Assembly: GCA_030435675.1 (NCBI GenBank)
Contig: CM059624.1
Span: forward strand, 3,744,769-3,808,768
Direction of reading: 5' to 3'
DNA from: Steinernema hermaphroditum
Taxonomy: Eukaryota; Nematoda; Chromadorea; Rhabditida; Steinernematidae
DNA length: 64,000 nt
In this document: positions 54,835-64,000 of the stretch, one piece after another
Layout of the letters: every line of letters starts with the position of its first letter
How positions within the stretch are numbered: the first letter of the stretch is position 1
Program-made: the position numbers and the translations under genes
Notes under the pieces: generated by a model
The model's database searches: none
What the model was told of the DNA's origin: nothing
What the model saw: the letters and a program-made list of their open reading frames with translations, nothing else

Positions 54835-55691
54835 TGATATGTGAATTGCACTTTAGTATCTGCCGTCAAGAAGAATTAAAAATGCTGTAAAACGGTATTT
54901 TCTTGGCGCGAAACTGTCATTTTAACGAGAAGGGGCAGGGAACGAGGAACTAGTGATTGGGGTTTAACATCACTCGTTATTGTTTGGAAATTTGATCATC
55001 TAAAAATGAAAAAAGGATCGATTGAAACAGGTTTATGCGCTGAGTTTTTGTTGTAAACATGAAATACAAACCGTCTGCGATGGCTTCCCAGAATTCTCTT
55101 TATTGGACAAACCTCAGATTCAATTATTCAGTAACCTCAACTTGCTGTTCAATTCTTTCTTATTGTAGTCCTTCAGAATCCGTATAATTGTGCAACCTGT
55201 CCAGTAGTGCCTCCTCTGGTCACGCTCCACCTCACCTCTCAGTGTCCAGTTCGTGTGTGCTACATCCTCTGTGTTTGGTCCCTATTCTGTAGGGATATTC
55301 ATTGTGCGCATCTAATGACAGGTTATTGATTGAACTGACAGTTTTTTGGTGATCCGTATTTCTTGTTTTTTTGTTTTTTTCCTTTCTGTCCCTTGGAGTG
55401 GTCACAACGACTTCAGTCTGGCTGTGGATTGATTCGGTGGAATAAGTCCTGTTAAAATTCTGAATCGAACAGAAATCCCTTGTTAGACTTGAATGCCTCA
55501 GAACGTGATCCTTTCGGATCCTCAAAGGCTTCCGACAACCCAGATTTCTAAAATAATGCAAATTTTGTCACTGTCTTCATGACTATTCCTGTTTTACAGG
55601 TTTTACGAAGTTTCACTCCCAGAATATTGAGCCATGTATAATAGATAGATTTCCTCATTTATGTTATCACCGTACGGTGCTGTCCGGCTTT
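54835..55691. other. Upstream of locus B and intergenic
   Basis: The first 200 bp carry the family X upstream block (GCAATTCACATATCA-type words, CGCGCCAAGAAAATACCGT complement, GATCGATTGAAACAGGTTTAT). Beyond about 55040 there is no recognised feature. Confidence 0.45.
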
Positions 55692-55923
55692 CATATATTC
55701 ACTGAACGGTACTAGGAAATGAGCGGAGCTATCCCGGCTACAGCGGTCGCCCTTCGGGCTCGCTTAAATTCAACAGGCTTACGCCTAAGCCGGAGCCGGA
55801 GCCTAAGCCAAGCCTGGATGTTATGCCTGGTTTAAAACATGAAGCCACGAAAAAGTAAAATCTAAAGCCCTGTAGTCTTGATAGCTCCGCACATTTCCTA
55901 GTACCATCCACAGTGAATATATG
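55692..55923. repeat. R3 foldback element, 232 bp
   Basis: Imperfect terminal inverted repeats of about 45 bp: the left has CATATATTCACTG and GTACTAGGAAATGAGCGGAG, the right has the complement. The core is GCGGTCGCCCTTCGGGCTCGC, then AAGCCGGAGCC repeats and TTAGGCTCC-type words. Same core as 11040 and 22600. MITE-like; no target-site duplication could be fixed. Confidence 0.65.
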
Positions 55924-56700
55924 TCCATAGGTCCGATATTCTGCGGGCCAATTTTCCGCGGCTTAATGTTTTTTTTTTGGATTTGCGATTCGAGACTAGA
56001 TTTGCGATTTTACGTTTCACGTTCTTTCAAGGTAACACTAAGTCTGCAGTGCGGACAAGCCAGCGTCTCTATGAAGAGAATTCGGTCAGACTGCTTAGAT
56101 GGCATATGTGACAGTTCGTTACCATTTGTTTGCGGTCGCAATTCACACTTTAAAGGAGTTACATGAACACTCATTTCAGAAAGAACGTTTGACTGAAAAG
56201 AAGAAGTATTTCACGGCGCAAACAGTCTGTGGGTATAATATGAATTTTCAGAAAAGTGTGCGAAACTTCGATGTATCTTTCAGTATCAGAGCTGCAAGTG
56301 TACAGCAGTGCTGGTTGAAGTCGCCTGTATTTAAACGTAACACTATCAAGCGCCGAAGTGAAGCGCTTCCGTATTCCCGCACGCTCGTATTCAATTTGTT
56401 TCAATCGACGCCGGTTTCCGTTGAAAACAATGACAAAACTTTGTTTGTTCCCATAAACAATGTTACTTTGATCAAATTCCCAATTGCGACCCGTTTGCGT
56501 ATCCACTAGCACCCCTCGTCTCATTGTCATCCTGCGATGGAAATATTGGATTTGACGTGGGGCGGCGGGCCGCCGATCGATAATCTCCGTCATCGTGCCT
56601 TGGGCGCTGAGTCGCGCATGCCGTCTCCAGTCGGCAGACAGCTCCTCGCTCGGCTGTCCGTGTGATTTTGCTTTGTTTTGTGCTGTCGCATCTTGTCGAC

Positions 56701-59501
56701 ATGACTCGTCTAATTGCTCTCGCATTTATCTGTATTGTCCTTCGGCAAGGTCTGCTCGCTCAATATGCTTCCGGCGAAGGAATGATGGGACCACCAAATG
56801 ACCAGCAGAATCAGTATGCATGTCCCGGCGGCAGGTGGCAATTCATGTGTGACAACGGTGAGTCACTTCTCTCCAAAAAGGGCCGGTCTTGTGCATACGA
56901 AATTGTGCAGCCCAGAAGTAGTCATTGTACATAAATATCCGTTAATCGTGTTTAGTACATTATTCAGATGGGAAAAACAGGAACAACGGAAACTAACGCC
57001 GAAAACTAAATGGTTTTCCATGCTAAGTAGCATACGTAGGCAATCACGGGGCTATTTTTGTCGTGAATTCTCGCTAAGTGTGCGTATATGCAACGAATAC
57101 GAAATCGTAGGATTGAAAGCAACCAGTGTTCAATCTTCTAAGTTTGATGGTCTCTAGAGAATGCGCAGCAAGATTCTTAAGTAAACAACTAATGAAAACG
57201 TGGGCAGAGAGATAGAAATTTAATCAAGGATTCTTGCAAGAGAGCCTTCGGATCGTATCTTTTTTGCAGCGTGAGCAGATGGAGTTAAGCAGTAGAATAG
57301 AGAAAGAAGCTCGTGTAATAAAGCCGCATAAAGGTCATAAGATTATAGTGCAGGTTACAGCTTTCCCTAACAACTAGTTTTCTTTTTGTATAAAATAAGT
57401 ATATGTGCCGTGCATGACATTGACGCCCACTCACAATGCCCTTGTTTACTAAGAATACCTTTAAAAAGATGCCACATTCACTAAGAATGATGCACATAAA
57501 TAGCGTTACGGTATCGTTTACAGATTAGGGCAAAGATAGAACTTTAATCAACAATAAACCCGGCTGCGCGCGAATTCGCGCCCTTCAGGTACTAAAAGCC
57601 AATTAGGAGCTCATGCAAATGGCTGAAGTTGGGGCCAAAAACCTGTAGCCCTGCGGGCGGCAAGACACCATAGCCCTGCGGGCGGCAAGATTGGTGCTCA
57701 TGCAAATGGCTGAAGTTGGGGCCAAAAACCTGTAGCCTTGCGGGCGGCAAGACACCATAGCCCTGCGGGCGGCAAGATTGGTGCTCATGCAAATGACTGA
57801 AGTTGTCCAAAAAAAACGCAAAGCTAAAAAATACGCTAAAAACGGCACAAAAACTGTAAAGAAACGCAAAACCTTGCGTCCTCAGAGGTATGGTGGAAGT
57901 ACAGCGCTACCATCTCAACTGTTTGTGTGGCTCATTGCGAACGTGCTTCGTTTGTAAGCGGGCGGTGTCGGGTTCGGTTTCCCTCGGGGTCCTTACTTTG
58001 TGCGGGTGTTTTCCCCGTGCTCACGGAAAAACACACACACACAAACAGACCAACGGACCCGTCGGTTCTCCATTTATATATAGGGGATTCGTGCAATGGA
58101 GCATTGTGATAATTCTGTATGCTTTCAGAATAGAGAACAAAAGTTCATTAATTGCAATCCTCGAAATTTGTTATTCGCGAATTTTAGCCGCCATCCATAG
58201 AAAACCTTTTTTATCAACTAGTCTTTTTTGTGTAAATTTCATACATGCGCCGTGTATGAACCCTGACATTGAACGCCCACTCAGATTGCCCTTTCCAGGA
58301 AAACATCTCATAGCATTTTGGTGTCTTTTACAGATTAGTGTGGTTTAGTTCGTACGTGCTCTTTGCTGCGAGCATTCCACATGTCCGTATGTTTTGATTT
58401 ATACTGTCTCGTGCGGCTCATCCAAAGGGCTTAAACGATGGCGGAAGAAGGATTAAGATATTAAACAGTGATAAACAGCAGCAAAGGATACCGCATTTGA
58501 CGATGCATTCGCATTGCTTGAGGGCTGCGAAATGGAAATCAGAATGTGATAGACACAAAAGTCAGAATGTGACAGAAACATCTGCTAAAATTGGATTTCT
58601 TCTCACAAAAAGAAAGCCTTTTGAATGTTGCTTACGACATTTCACTAACTTACAAAATAACCTTTTGAAGTGTCCGTATCAGATCGAGCTGAAAATGGGC
58701 GTGCCTTAGGCGATGTCAACCCCAAACTCCAGTCGACTCGTACGCACACATGCCTATATAAGTGTGCTTCGAAGGTTATGCGGGCAAGGGTGTGGAAGCA
58801 ATCATATCGGCGTCAAAGTCGGAATGATACTCAGCGCGCTACGTCAGAATGTCCCCTTGTTAGATGGCAGTCTTCCACGGCTATAAATACACTCTATAAA
58901 TGGACTTATACGTAGCCACGTCTGCGTTTTCTATAACCACTTAATGAGCATGAATTAACTTGAATAGAATATGAATTACTCGGTACTTTGAGTGATCGTT
59001 GGCATCCACCTGATATTCGACTTCTTTTCTGTGTTTTCACATAACCGGTTTAGGTGAATGCATTGCGCAATACGACCTCTGCGACAAAATAGTGCAATGT
59101 TCCGATGGGTCGGACGAAAGCGAGAAGAACTGTGGCCAAGTTTCGTAAGTTAATTTTCCACTTCACATCCTATGATTTTACATTACAGGCGCAAGAAACC
59201 ATTCACGCCACGTCCAGTTGCGAATGTCGCTTCTGAGCAGCTGAAGAGCGCGAAAACCATCATGCCAACCACGGCGGCCATTCCAACAACAGCCGTGCCA
59301 AAAGTGGAGTTCTACCAGTACGATCATTCGGCGTTGACGTGGCTCCTTCTTGGAGTCGCCGGCACCTTGGCCTTCTTTGCTGCTGTCGTCATAATGAATC
59401 GTCGATGCAAGAAACGCCAGCCCGGAGCGCCGTTCATTCGTCGTGGAGAGAAGTTCGGTGGCGAAGAAGACGATCTCCTCATCTCGTCGATGTACTCGTA
59501 G
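56701..59501 (+). CDS. Single-pass membrane protein with one LDL-receptor class A domain
   Basis: Exons 56701-56857, 59054-59144 and 59189-59501 join in frame to give 186 residues. Signal peptide MTRLIALAFICIVLRQGLLA. The LDLa domain is split by the 2.2-kb intron: YACPGGRWQFMCDNG then GECIAQYDLCDKIVQCSDGS and DESEKNCG. Its six cysteines and the acidic Ca-binding CSDGSDE motif are complete. A Thr/Pro-rich stalk (TIMPTTAAIPTTAVP) leads to a membrane helix (LTWLLLGVAGTLAFFAAVVIM), then a basic stop-transfer MNRRCKKR and a cytoplasmic tail ending DDLLISSMYS. A type I membrane receptor-like protein that could bind a ligand through LDLa. The partner is unknown; the DDLL motif could serve in trafficking. 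Confidence 0.9.
57552..58085 (+). repeat. tRNA-derived SINE-like element, copy 2, in LDLa gene intron
   Basis: Starts AATAAACCCGGCTGCGCGCGAATTCGCG like copy 1. Its tRNA-like segment is at about 57925-57991 (GTGTGGCTCATTGCG ... GGGTTCGGTTTCCC), followed by the hairpin around CCCCGTGCTCACGG, ACACACAC, ACCCGTCGGTTCTCC and TATATATAG. It lies in intron 1 of the LDLa gene, sense-oriented. Confidence 0.7.
57609..57797 (+). repeat. 87-bp tandem repeat inside SINE copy 2
   Basis: Units begin at 57609, 57696 and 57783 (third partial), each starting GCTCATGCAAATGRCTGAAGTTG. Each unit holds TAGCCYTGCGGGCGGCAAGA twice. Internal expansion of the SINE-like element. Confidence 0.75.
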
Positions 59502-60180
59502 ATTCCTCGGTCTTTTCCGCCGCCTCTGAAATCTCTATTTACCGCAACGGGTTTGGCACACGATCTATATTTGTCAGCATTATTTGTTTCGAATAAAAGG
59601 TTGAACGAAAGAAGGCAGTGTTGAACCCAAGAATGTCCCGTTATATGAGGTATTAAACGGAACGTATTCAGTAATTTAGTAAAGTTATCTGTGATAGGGG
59701 TTTCGTTAGTCTCGTCGATGTCGAACATCGAGAGCGGCGGATTGTTGAACCCCTCCCCTGTTGAGTGTTGGCGGTCGGTTTTTGTCCCGTTAACTCTTCG
59801 TTGTCAGCGGGTCCCTTGACCTAGAACCGCAAGGTCACGTATGACAGGACAGCTGAACATGCTACGCCTCTCATAAATTGGTGGAGCCCCTATAGAGCTT
59901 CAAGGGATCATGTTAACCAATTTCCTTTGCACTGACCGAATTACTTTGGAGAAGAACGGGATACCTTTATCTGAACGACTCCGAGATCTACAATGATAGG
60001 CAGTCAGGATGACTTCAGAACAGGATCCATGGTCAGTCGAGAGTGCTCAAATTATACGTCAGTCGTTGGCCTTTTGCAACAGATTCATGTCATATCCGTT
60101 CAGCGATACATGAATGTAAATTGCTCTTGCACAGTTAGCTAGCCTCTACAGTCATTTGTGGACATAGATCGTTCGTGTAT
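59502..60180. other. Intergenic
   Basis: The start holds the LDLa gene 3' end with AATAAA near 59591, a plausible poly(A) signal (GAATAAAAGG). Nothing else recognised. Confidence 0.45.
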
Positions 60181-60250
60181 GTGTGGCTCATTGCATAACA
60201 ATTAGGCCAGCATGCGAGAGGTCACAGGTTCGGATCCCGGCCGCTGAAGT
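60181..60250 (+). repeat. tRNA-like SINE head, copy 3
   Basis: GTGTGGCTCATTGC (A-box-like) and CACAGGTTCGGATCCCGG (B-box-like) at tRNA spacing, similar at its start to the tRNA-like parts of copies 1 and 2. Cloverleaf stems are incomplete, so it is not called as a tRNA gene. Confidence 0.5.
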
Positions 60251-60622
60251 TCGATGACGAAATCCATCCTTGCGCTGTGAGCTCGGTCGCTGCCGATTAG
60301 CAAACGTTCGCCGATTGGTTGACTGGGCAGATGATTTGAATAGGGATGCTGAGAACTCCATTTTGAGACCAATCTAACTTTGATATGTTAGGGACAGAGT
60401 TGCCCGGGTACCCTCACCCGAAACTTTCAGGCACCCGAACCTGAAACAGACCTGAGGAAACCGACCGAGAGAAATGTATCTGACAACTATGGTTAGGGAA
60501 AGGAATTGTAGGCGTATTTGGGTGTCACCCCCATTTATATACCTTGACGATATAAGCCATTTGTCAGGATAACTCCCTGCTATGTGTAATTTGATAAGCT
60601 CTTTGATCACAGCTCTCTTCAT

Positions 60623-60625
60623 GCT

Positions 60626-60692
<67 letters not shown>

Positions 60693-60696
60693 AGCG
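60623..60696 (+). tRNA. tRNA-Asn (anticodon GTT)
   Basis: 74 nt with a full cloverleaf. The acceptor stem GCTTCCG pairs with CGGGAGC; the D arm contains GGCGCAATCGGTTAGCGC; the anticodon arm TTCGGCTGTTAACCGAA has GTT; the variable loop is short; the T arm is GGTGGTTCAAGCCCACC; the discriminator is G. The internal A box (TGGCGCAATCGG) and B box (GGTTCAAGCCC) match polymerase III promoters. A T-run (GTTTTTC) shortly after 60700 can terminate transcription. Confidence 0.96.
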
Positions 60697-61059
60697 ATCT
60701 GTTTTTCATTTGTTTCCTTCTGTTTTCGCGCTATGAGGATGATGTTCCGTACATCTACTGTGTTTCTTTATGAATAGAGGATATGCGTGCAGTAACCAGT
60801 TTCGAAGCGGCATGGGAAATCGCTGCTATGACATGCGTATTTCCAGCCACTGCACAAGATACGCATGTTTTGCATCGATGCTCTGATTCATGAATTAAAA
60901 AAAGTAAACAACAATGAGAACAGACGATTTAAGAACCTGGGGGCTTGATTAACTTCTATACCGCTGCTTTATCAAAATGTACATGAATTCGCACATGAAG
61001 TGTAATGACAGAATAACAAAAAGGAAGAACACGTCTAAGCACAACACACTTGACCAATT
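60697..61059. other. Spacer
   Basis: Between the tRNA and the 3' end of the RING gene. Nothing recognised. Confidence 0.4.
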
Positions 61060-63508
61060 TCACTCTTTTGACTCGTCGATGCTTGCGCTGAGACACTCGA
61101 TCCAGTGTTCGATAATATCAGCTCTCTAGAAAGAATCGTGTATGAATGGAATATCTCTCTGTGATCCCTTACGTGCTTAGCATCTATAATCATTAGCATA
61201 AGCTCTTCGGCTTCAACATTCAGTTGCTCCTTTGTAAGAAATTGGTTGCTCCTGATTTTCTTCGTCTTTGCGTCGACAGCTGCTTCAATCTCATCGAGCA
61301 TCTAGAATACTCTTACTATCTCAGAATACCGTTGTTAACCTACTCCGAGTTTCTGGTCGGCTAGCGCGGTCAGCTGTGTGATCAAACTCCGAATTGCTTC
61401 TTTACGATCGCTTGTGTTCAAATCGAACATGTTCGCCGCAAGAATGGCTTGTTCTTTCAGTTCATTATCCACAAAAACCATTTCTTCGTAGTCGTGACGT
61501 CTGTGGTTACGAGCAATGCACGCACCACATAGAAGACCTTCCTAAACAAACCGATCATAAAGGGTGTACTTCTTTCACGCATACATTAGTACTACTTGTC
61601 GCACAATCTTTACATTGGAAAAAGTCGTCTTTATCACAAGGTTTTTGACAGGAAGAACAGGACCCAGTGCTCACAGATTTCGTTTTCTTTATGTTTTCAA
61701 GGTGCTCTAAAAACTGACTGTAAATACACATCTAGCACATTAGGACTTACCAATCAGAATCCAGTTAGTCGGCAAAGTTTGATCGTCGTCTAGTTCAACA
61801 GGAGTTCGACACTTAGGGCACTTAAAGTCATCATCACTATCACGCAGTCTTGGTTCACAGTCTCCACAGATGGTGTGGCCACAAGGGAACAGTTTAGGCA
61901 CTTTCACCGGCTCCCAGCATACCGGACATTGAAAAGGGTCTACAGAAGACAAAGTGTTCGGAATGATTTCGACTGTGTCAGTTTCCTGTAAATTCGAAGT
62001 ACATTAATCCACGAACGGTTGCAACGAACCTCAAGTGATAGTTTCCATAAGCCGCGGTCGTCCGTGAGAATATAGAACTTATTTCCGTCATTCACAATTG
62101 ACAGAATCTCCCCAAGGTCATCGATATTCTCCACGCGATCGCTCACATCTTCGATTGTATTCTTTCTGAAATAAACTTTTTAATTGAAACTAACAAAGGA
62201 AGGTTCCGAAGTGTCAGCTTCATACCAAGACTGAGAGATAGGTGTACATTATTGAACACCAATCTAAATATTTTTCGGCATTTACTGACAAGGTAAGCGC
62301 CCTTCAAAATTTACGCATCAACGACTATAGTCTACTTTCCTAAGGAGAGTTTGGCCTACTTTGGGCTGGTCGAGCTGAGTAGCCTCTTTTTTTTAAAAGT
62401 TGCCATTATTCGGGTCCGCGTCCGACTCCCGTCGGAGACGATTCCTTTTGTTTTTTTCATTTGTGCGTTCTGTGGTCATTAGCAAAAGCATACAGCATAT
62501 ACTGTTTCCCTTACTGGTTAAGACGTAACCTTCGAAGGGTGATCATGTGTATAAGTCGATTGTCATTTAGACTTCACGTTCAATAATGTCTACCTGTGCA
62601 CCAATAGAGATTCATCTAAGGCGCACAGTTCAGAAGGTTTCTTTGCCAGTAACGAAAAAGTTTTAAACCACAGGTTTTCACGAGGGCGCTCAAGTCAAGG
62701 TAAAAAGACTTACGCATGGTCAATTATCCAAAGTTCCGGACTAAATTCATAAGCGTCCCAGCACCATATGTACGTATTATCGCCAACCACAAACGAGAGG
62801 TTGTTCCTATCTACCAGATCGTAATTGATGTCACTGACTTGTCGTAGTTCGGTCTGTGTGGTTACATGCTGGTCGTCAAACTGGAAGGTGTTCAGAAACA
62901 TTTTGTCATCATCTTCACCATCTTCGACAGTGATGGAGCATATTCGGCTCTCGTAAGGGAACAGTGGCAAGTTGAGATCTTAAAATGGCGATACCGTGTG
63001 CTAAACAAGGAGGGACCTTACCGAAGCCTGAGTACATTTTGTAGTTTTCCAGGCAAAATAATTCAGAGTCAATGTGATAAAGCGTCGGAGAGCATTGAAA
63101 AACGTTGGTGGTCTCCCTAAATCTTGAGTTACAACTATCCGTTTCCGTCAACTCACGATTCTCTCAGTCTCTTCTTGCGTGTTATCGTTGGCGGTTCAGA
63201 TTCCGAGGTATGGCAAACTTCAGCCGACCAAGTGCCGTCGTCATCTTCATAAATCATATGAAGCTTGTCTCTGAACCATGCGAGGCCGCCACATGTGTCA
63301 TAGGATTGTGTCACAGGTTCTAAAGGATTGTATTGGCTGGTACTGCTGCTGTATACTGACCTGTTGTGATCGTTCGCTTTTCTCCGTTCCTCAAATTGAA
63401 TACGGTGATTTCAATGGAATTTTCAAAGTAGTAAACACAGTTGTCTTTAACGGCAAAGAGATTCCCTATTATGTCCCTAGTGGAGAATGGCAGCCTTTCT
63501 AATTTCAT
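61060..63508 (-). CDS. RING/B-box-like protein with N-terminal propeller-like half
   Basis: Minus-strand, about ten exons. The start ATG at 63508 lies 22 nt after a TGTTTCAG acceptor (trans-splicing likely). Exons give MKLERLPFSTRDIIGNLF and NCVYYFENSIEITVFNLR; then LAWFRDKLHMIYEDDDGTW, LYHIDSELFCLENYKMYSG, MFLNTFQFDDQHVTT, NLSFVVGDNTYIWCWDAYEF and GNKFYILTDDRGLWKLSLE, a series of short strand-rich blocks suggesting a beta-propeller. Near 61740-61930 comes a complete C3HC4 RING (CPVC, PCGHTICGDC, CPKC; spacing C2C-11-C1H2C2C-12-C2C), so it is probably an E3 ubiquitin ligase. A second zinc-type block follows (CSSCQKPC, FQCKDC, LLCGACIARNHRRH), like a B-box, then a coiled-coil-like helical end (MLDEIEAAVDAKTKKIR, LNVEAEELMLMIID, ending SIDESKE). 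Order is propeller-RING-Bbox-coil, unlike TRIM-NHL. Confidence 0.8.
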
Positions 63509-64000
63509 AGGTCGTCTCGGTGCCTCCCTGAAACAATCACTTGTAACCAGCAGTCAAGAATCACTTAGCGGCTTACGAAGTCGACATATCTCCAGGCACA
63601 GAAAATCGCTACCCGAAGAGTCAAACTAGCTGTGCCTGAGCCTCAGATAACGGCAATTATATACAAGCGACGACAAAAGCATCGCATAAAACGCATGAGT
63701 GTGAAATGAAACGCTTGTTTTGAACAGGACGCAACGCTAAAGATAAACTGGGTTTGCACTGTGCGCCATTTTGCCTACAAGGAAAGCGAACGGACACTTT
63801 ATGACAGACGCCCCCTGTCACGCACTTGCAGTTCACTCTGTCGCAGAGATCTCCTTAAACAGCCCGAAACGTATTCTACTTCTCAAAATTCGTAAGGGAT
63901 TCCTCTGTGCACGCCACATCCAACAGTCCATAGTGACAAAACTGTCACAATGGCTGATCTCGCGCGAGCTAACTCAATAGCCTCGCTCAATAGCCTAACA
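63509..64000. other. Upstream region of the RING gene
   Basis: Contains the probable trans-splice acceptor near 63530. No other gene recognised to the window end. Confidence 0.4.

Noticed and set aside
55232..55561. Minus-strand 109-codon frame rich in charged residues
   Set aside because: Considered as a retrotransposon remnant, but no reverse-transcriptase or endonuclease motif is visible.
57925..57991. Possible tRNA gene
   Set aside because: A and B boxes are present, but the acceptor and anticodon stems do not pair properly; better explained as a SINE head.
1..64000. CRISPR arrays, operons of bacterial type, viral genes
   Set aside because: Spliceosomal introns, a eukaryotic tRNA and the gene families show nuclear eukaryotic DNA; no spaced direct-repeat array was seen.

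Overview
The window is eukaryotic and most likely comes from a free-living or parasitic rhabditid-type nematode. The evidence is: many short GT-AG introns (most 44-48 nt, some apparently near 31-36 nt); several start codons sitting 2-22 nt after a TTTCAG-like acceptor with no upstream exon, as expected for spliced-leader trans-splicing; a cluster of Srx-like nematode chemoreceptors; Tc1/mariner elements of the DD37D type; and a tRNA-Asn gene. I cannot name the species. No gene here is known to me by symbol.

Layout. 0.5-2 kb: CC-repeat secreted protein gene CC1. 3-4 kb: remains of a propeller-type gene paralogous to the RING gene at 61-63.5 kb. 6.4-6.7 kb: small secreted neuropeptide-like precursor. 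8-9.4 kb: CC2 (minus strand). 11.8-17.6 kb: three Srx-like GPCR paralogues. 18-19.9 kb: a weak gene and an inverted pair of GC-rich repeats. 20.9-21.9 kb: conserved-looking single-exon gene. 24.3-25.1 kb: secreted protein. 26.7-28.4 kb: protein with two SRR1-like domains. 29.5-30.8 kb: decayed mariner. 31.6-40.4 kb: the main CC-repeat cluster (CC3, pseudogene CC4 split by a mariner, CC5, CC6, CC7). 41-54.8 kb: a second unrecognised family ('family X', loci D, E, C, A, B), partly broken, with a structurally intact mariner in locus B. 56.7-59.5 kb: single-pass membrane protein with one LDL-receptor class A domain. 60.6 kb: tRNA-Asn. 61-63.5 kb: RING/B-box-like protein with an N-terminal propeller-like half.

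Two multigene families stand out. The CC-repeat family encodes secreted proteins built of roughly 20-residue units that each end in an adjacent cysteine pair, usually behind a conserved seven-cysteine N-terminal domain with a fixed five-exon structure. Family X encodes multi-exon proteins with a signal peptide, a conserved charged/aromatic core and a hydrophobic C-terminal tail. I recognise neither as a characterised family. The rest of the window is rich in repeats: a ~500-bp repeat (R1) ending in AATAAA plus a variable short tandem tail, a related GC-rich repeat (R4), tRNA-derived SINE-like elements, a foldback repeat (R3), and recent tandem duplications. Exon boundaries were read by eye from GT/AG sites, reading-frame phase and comparison of paralogues within the window.
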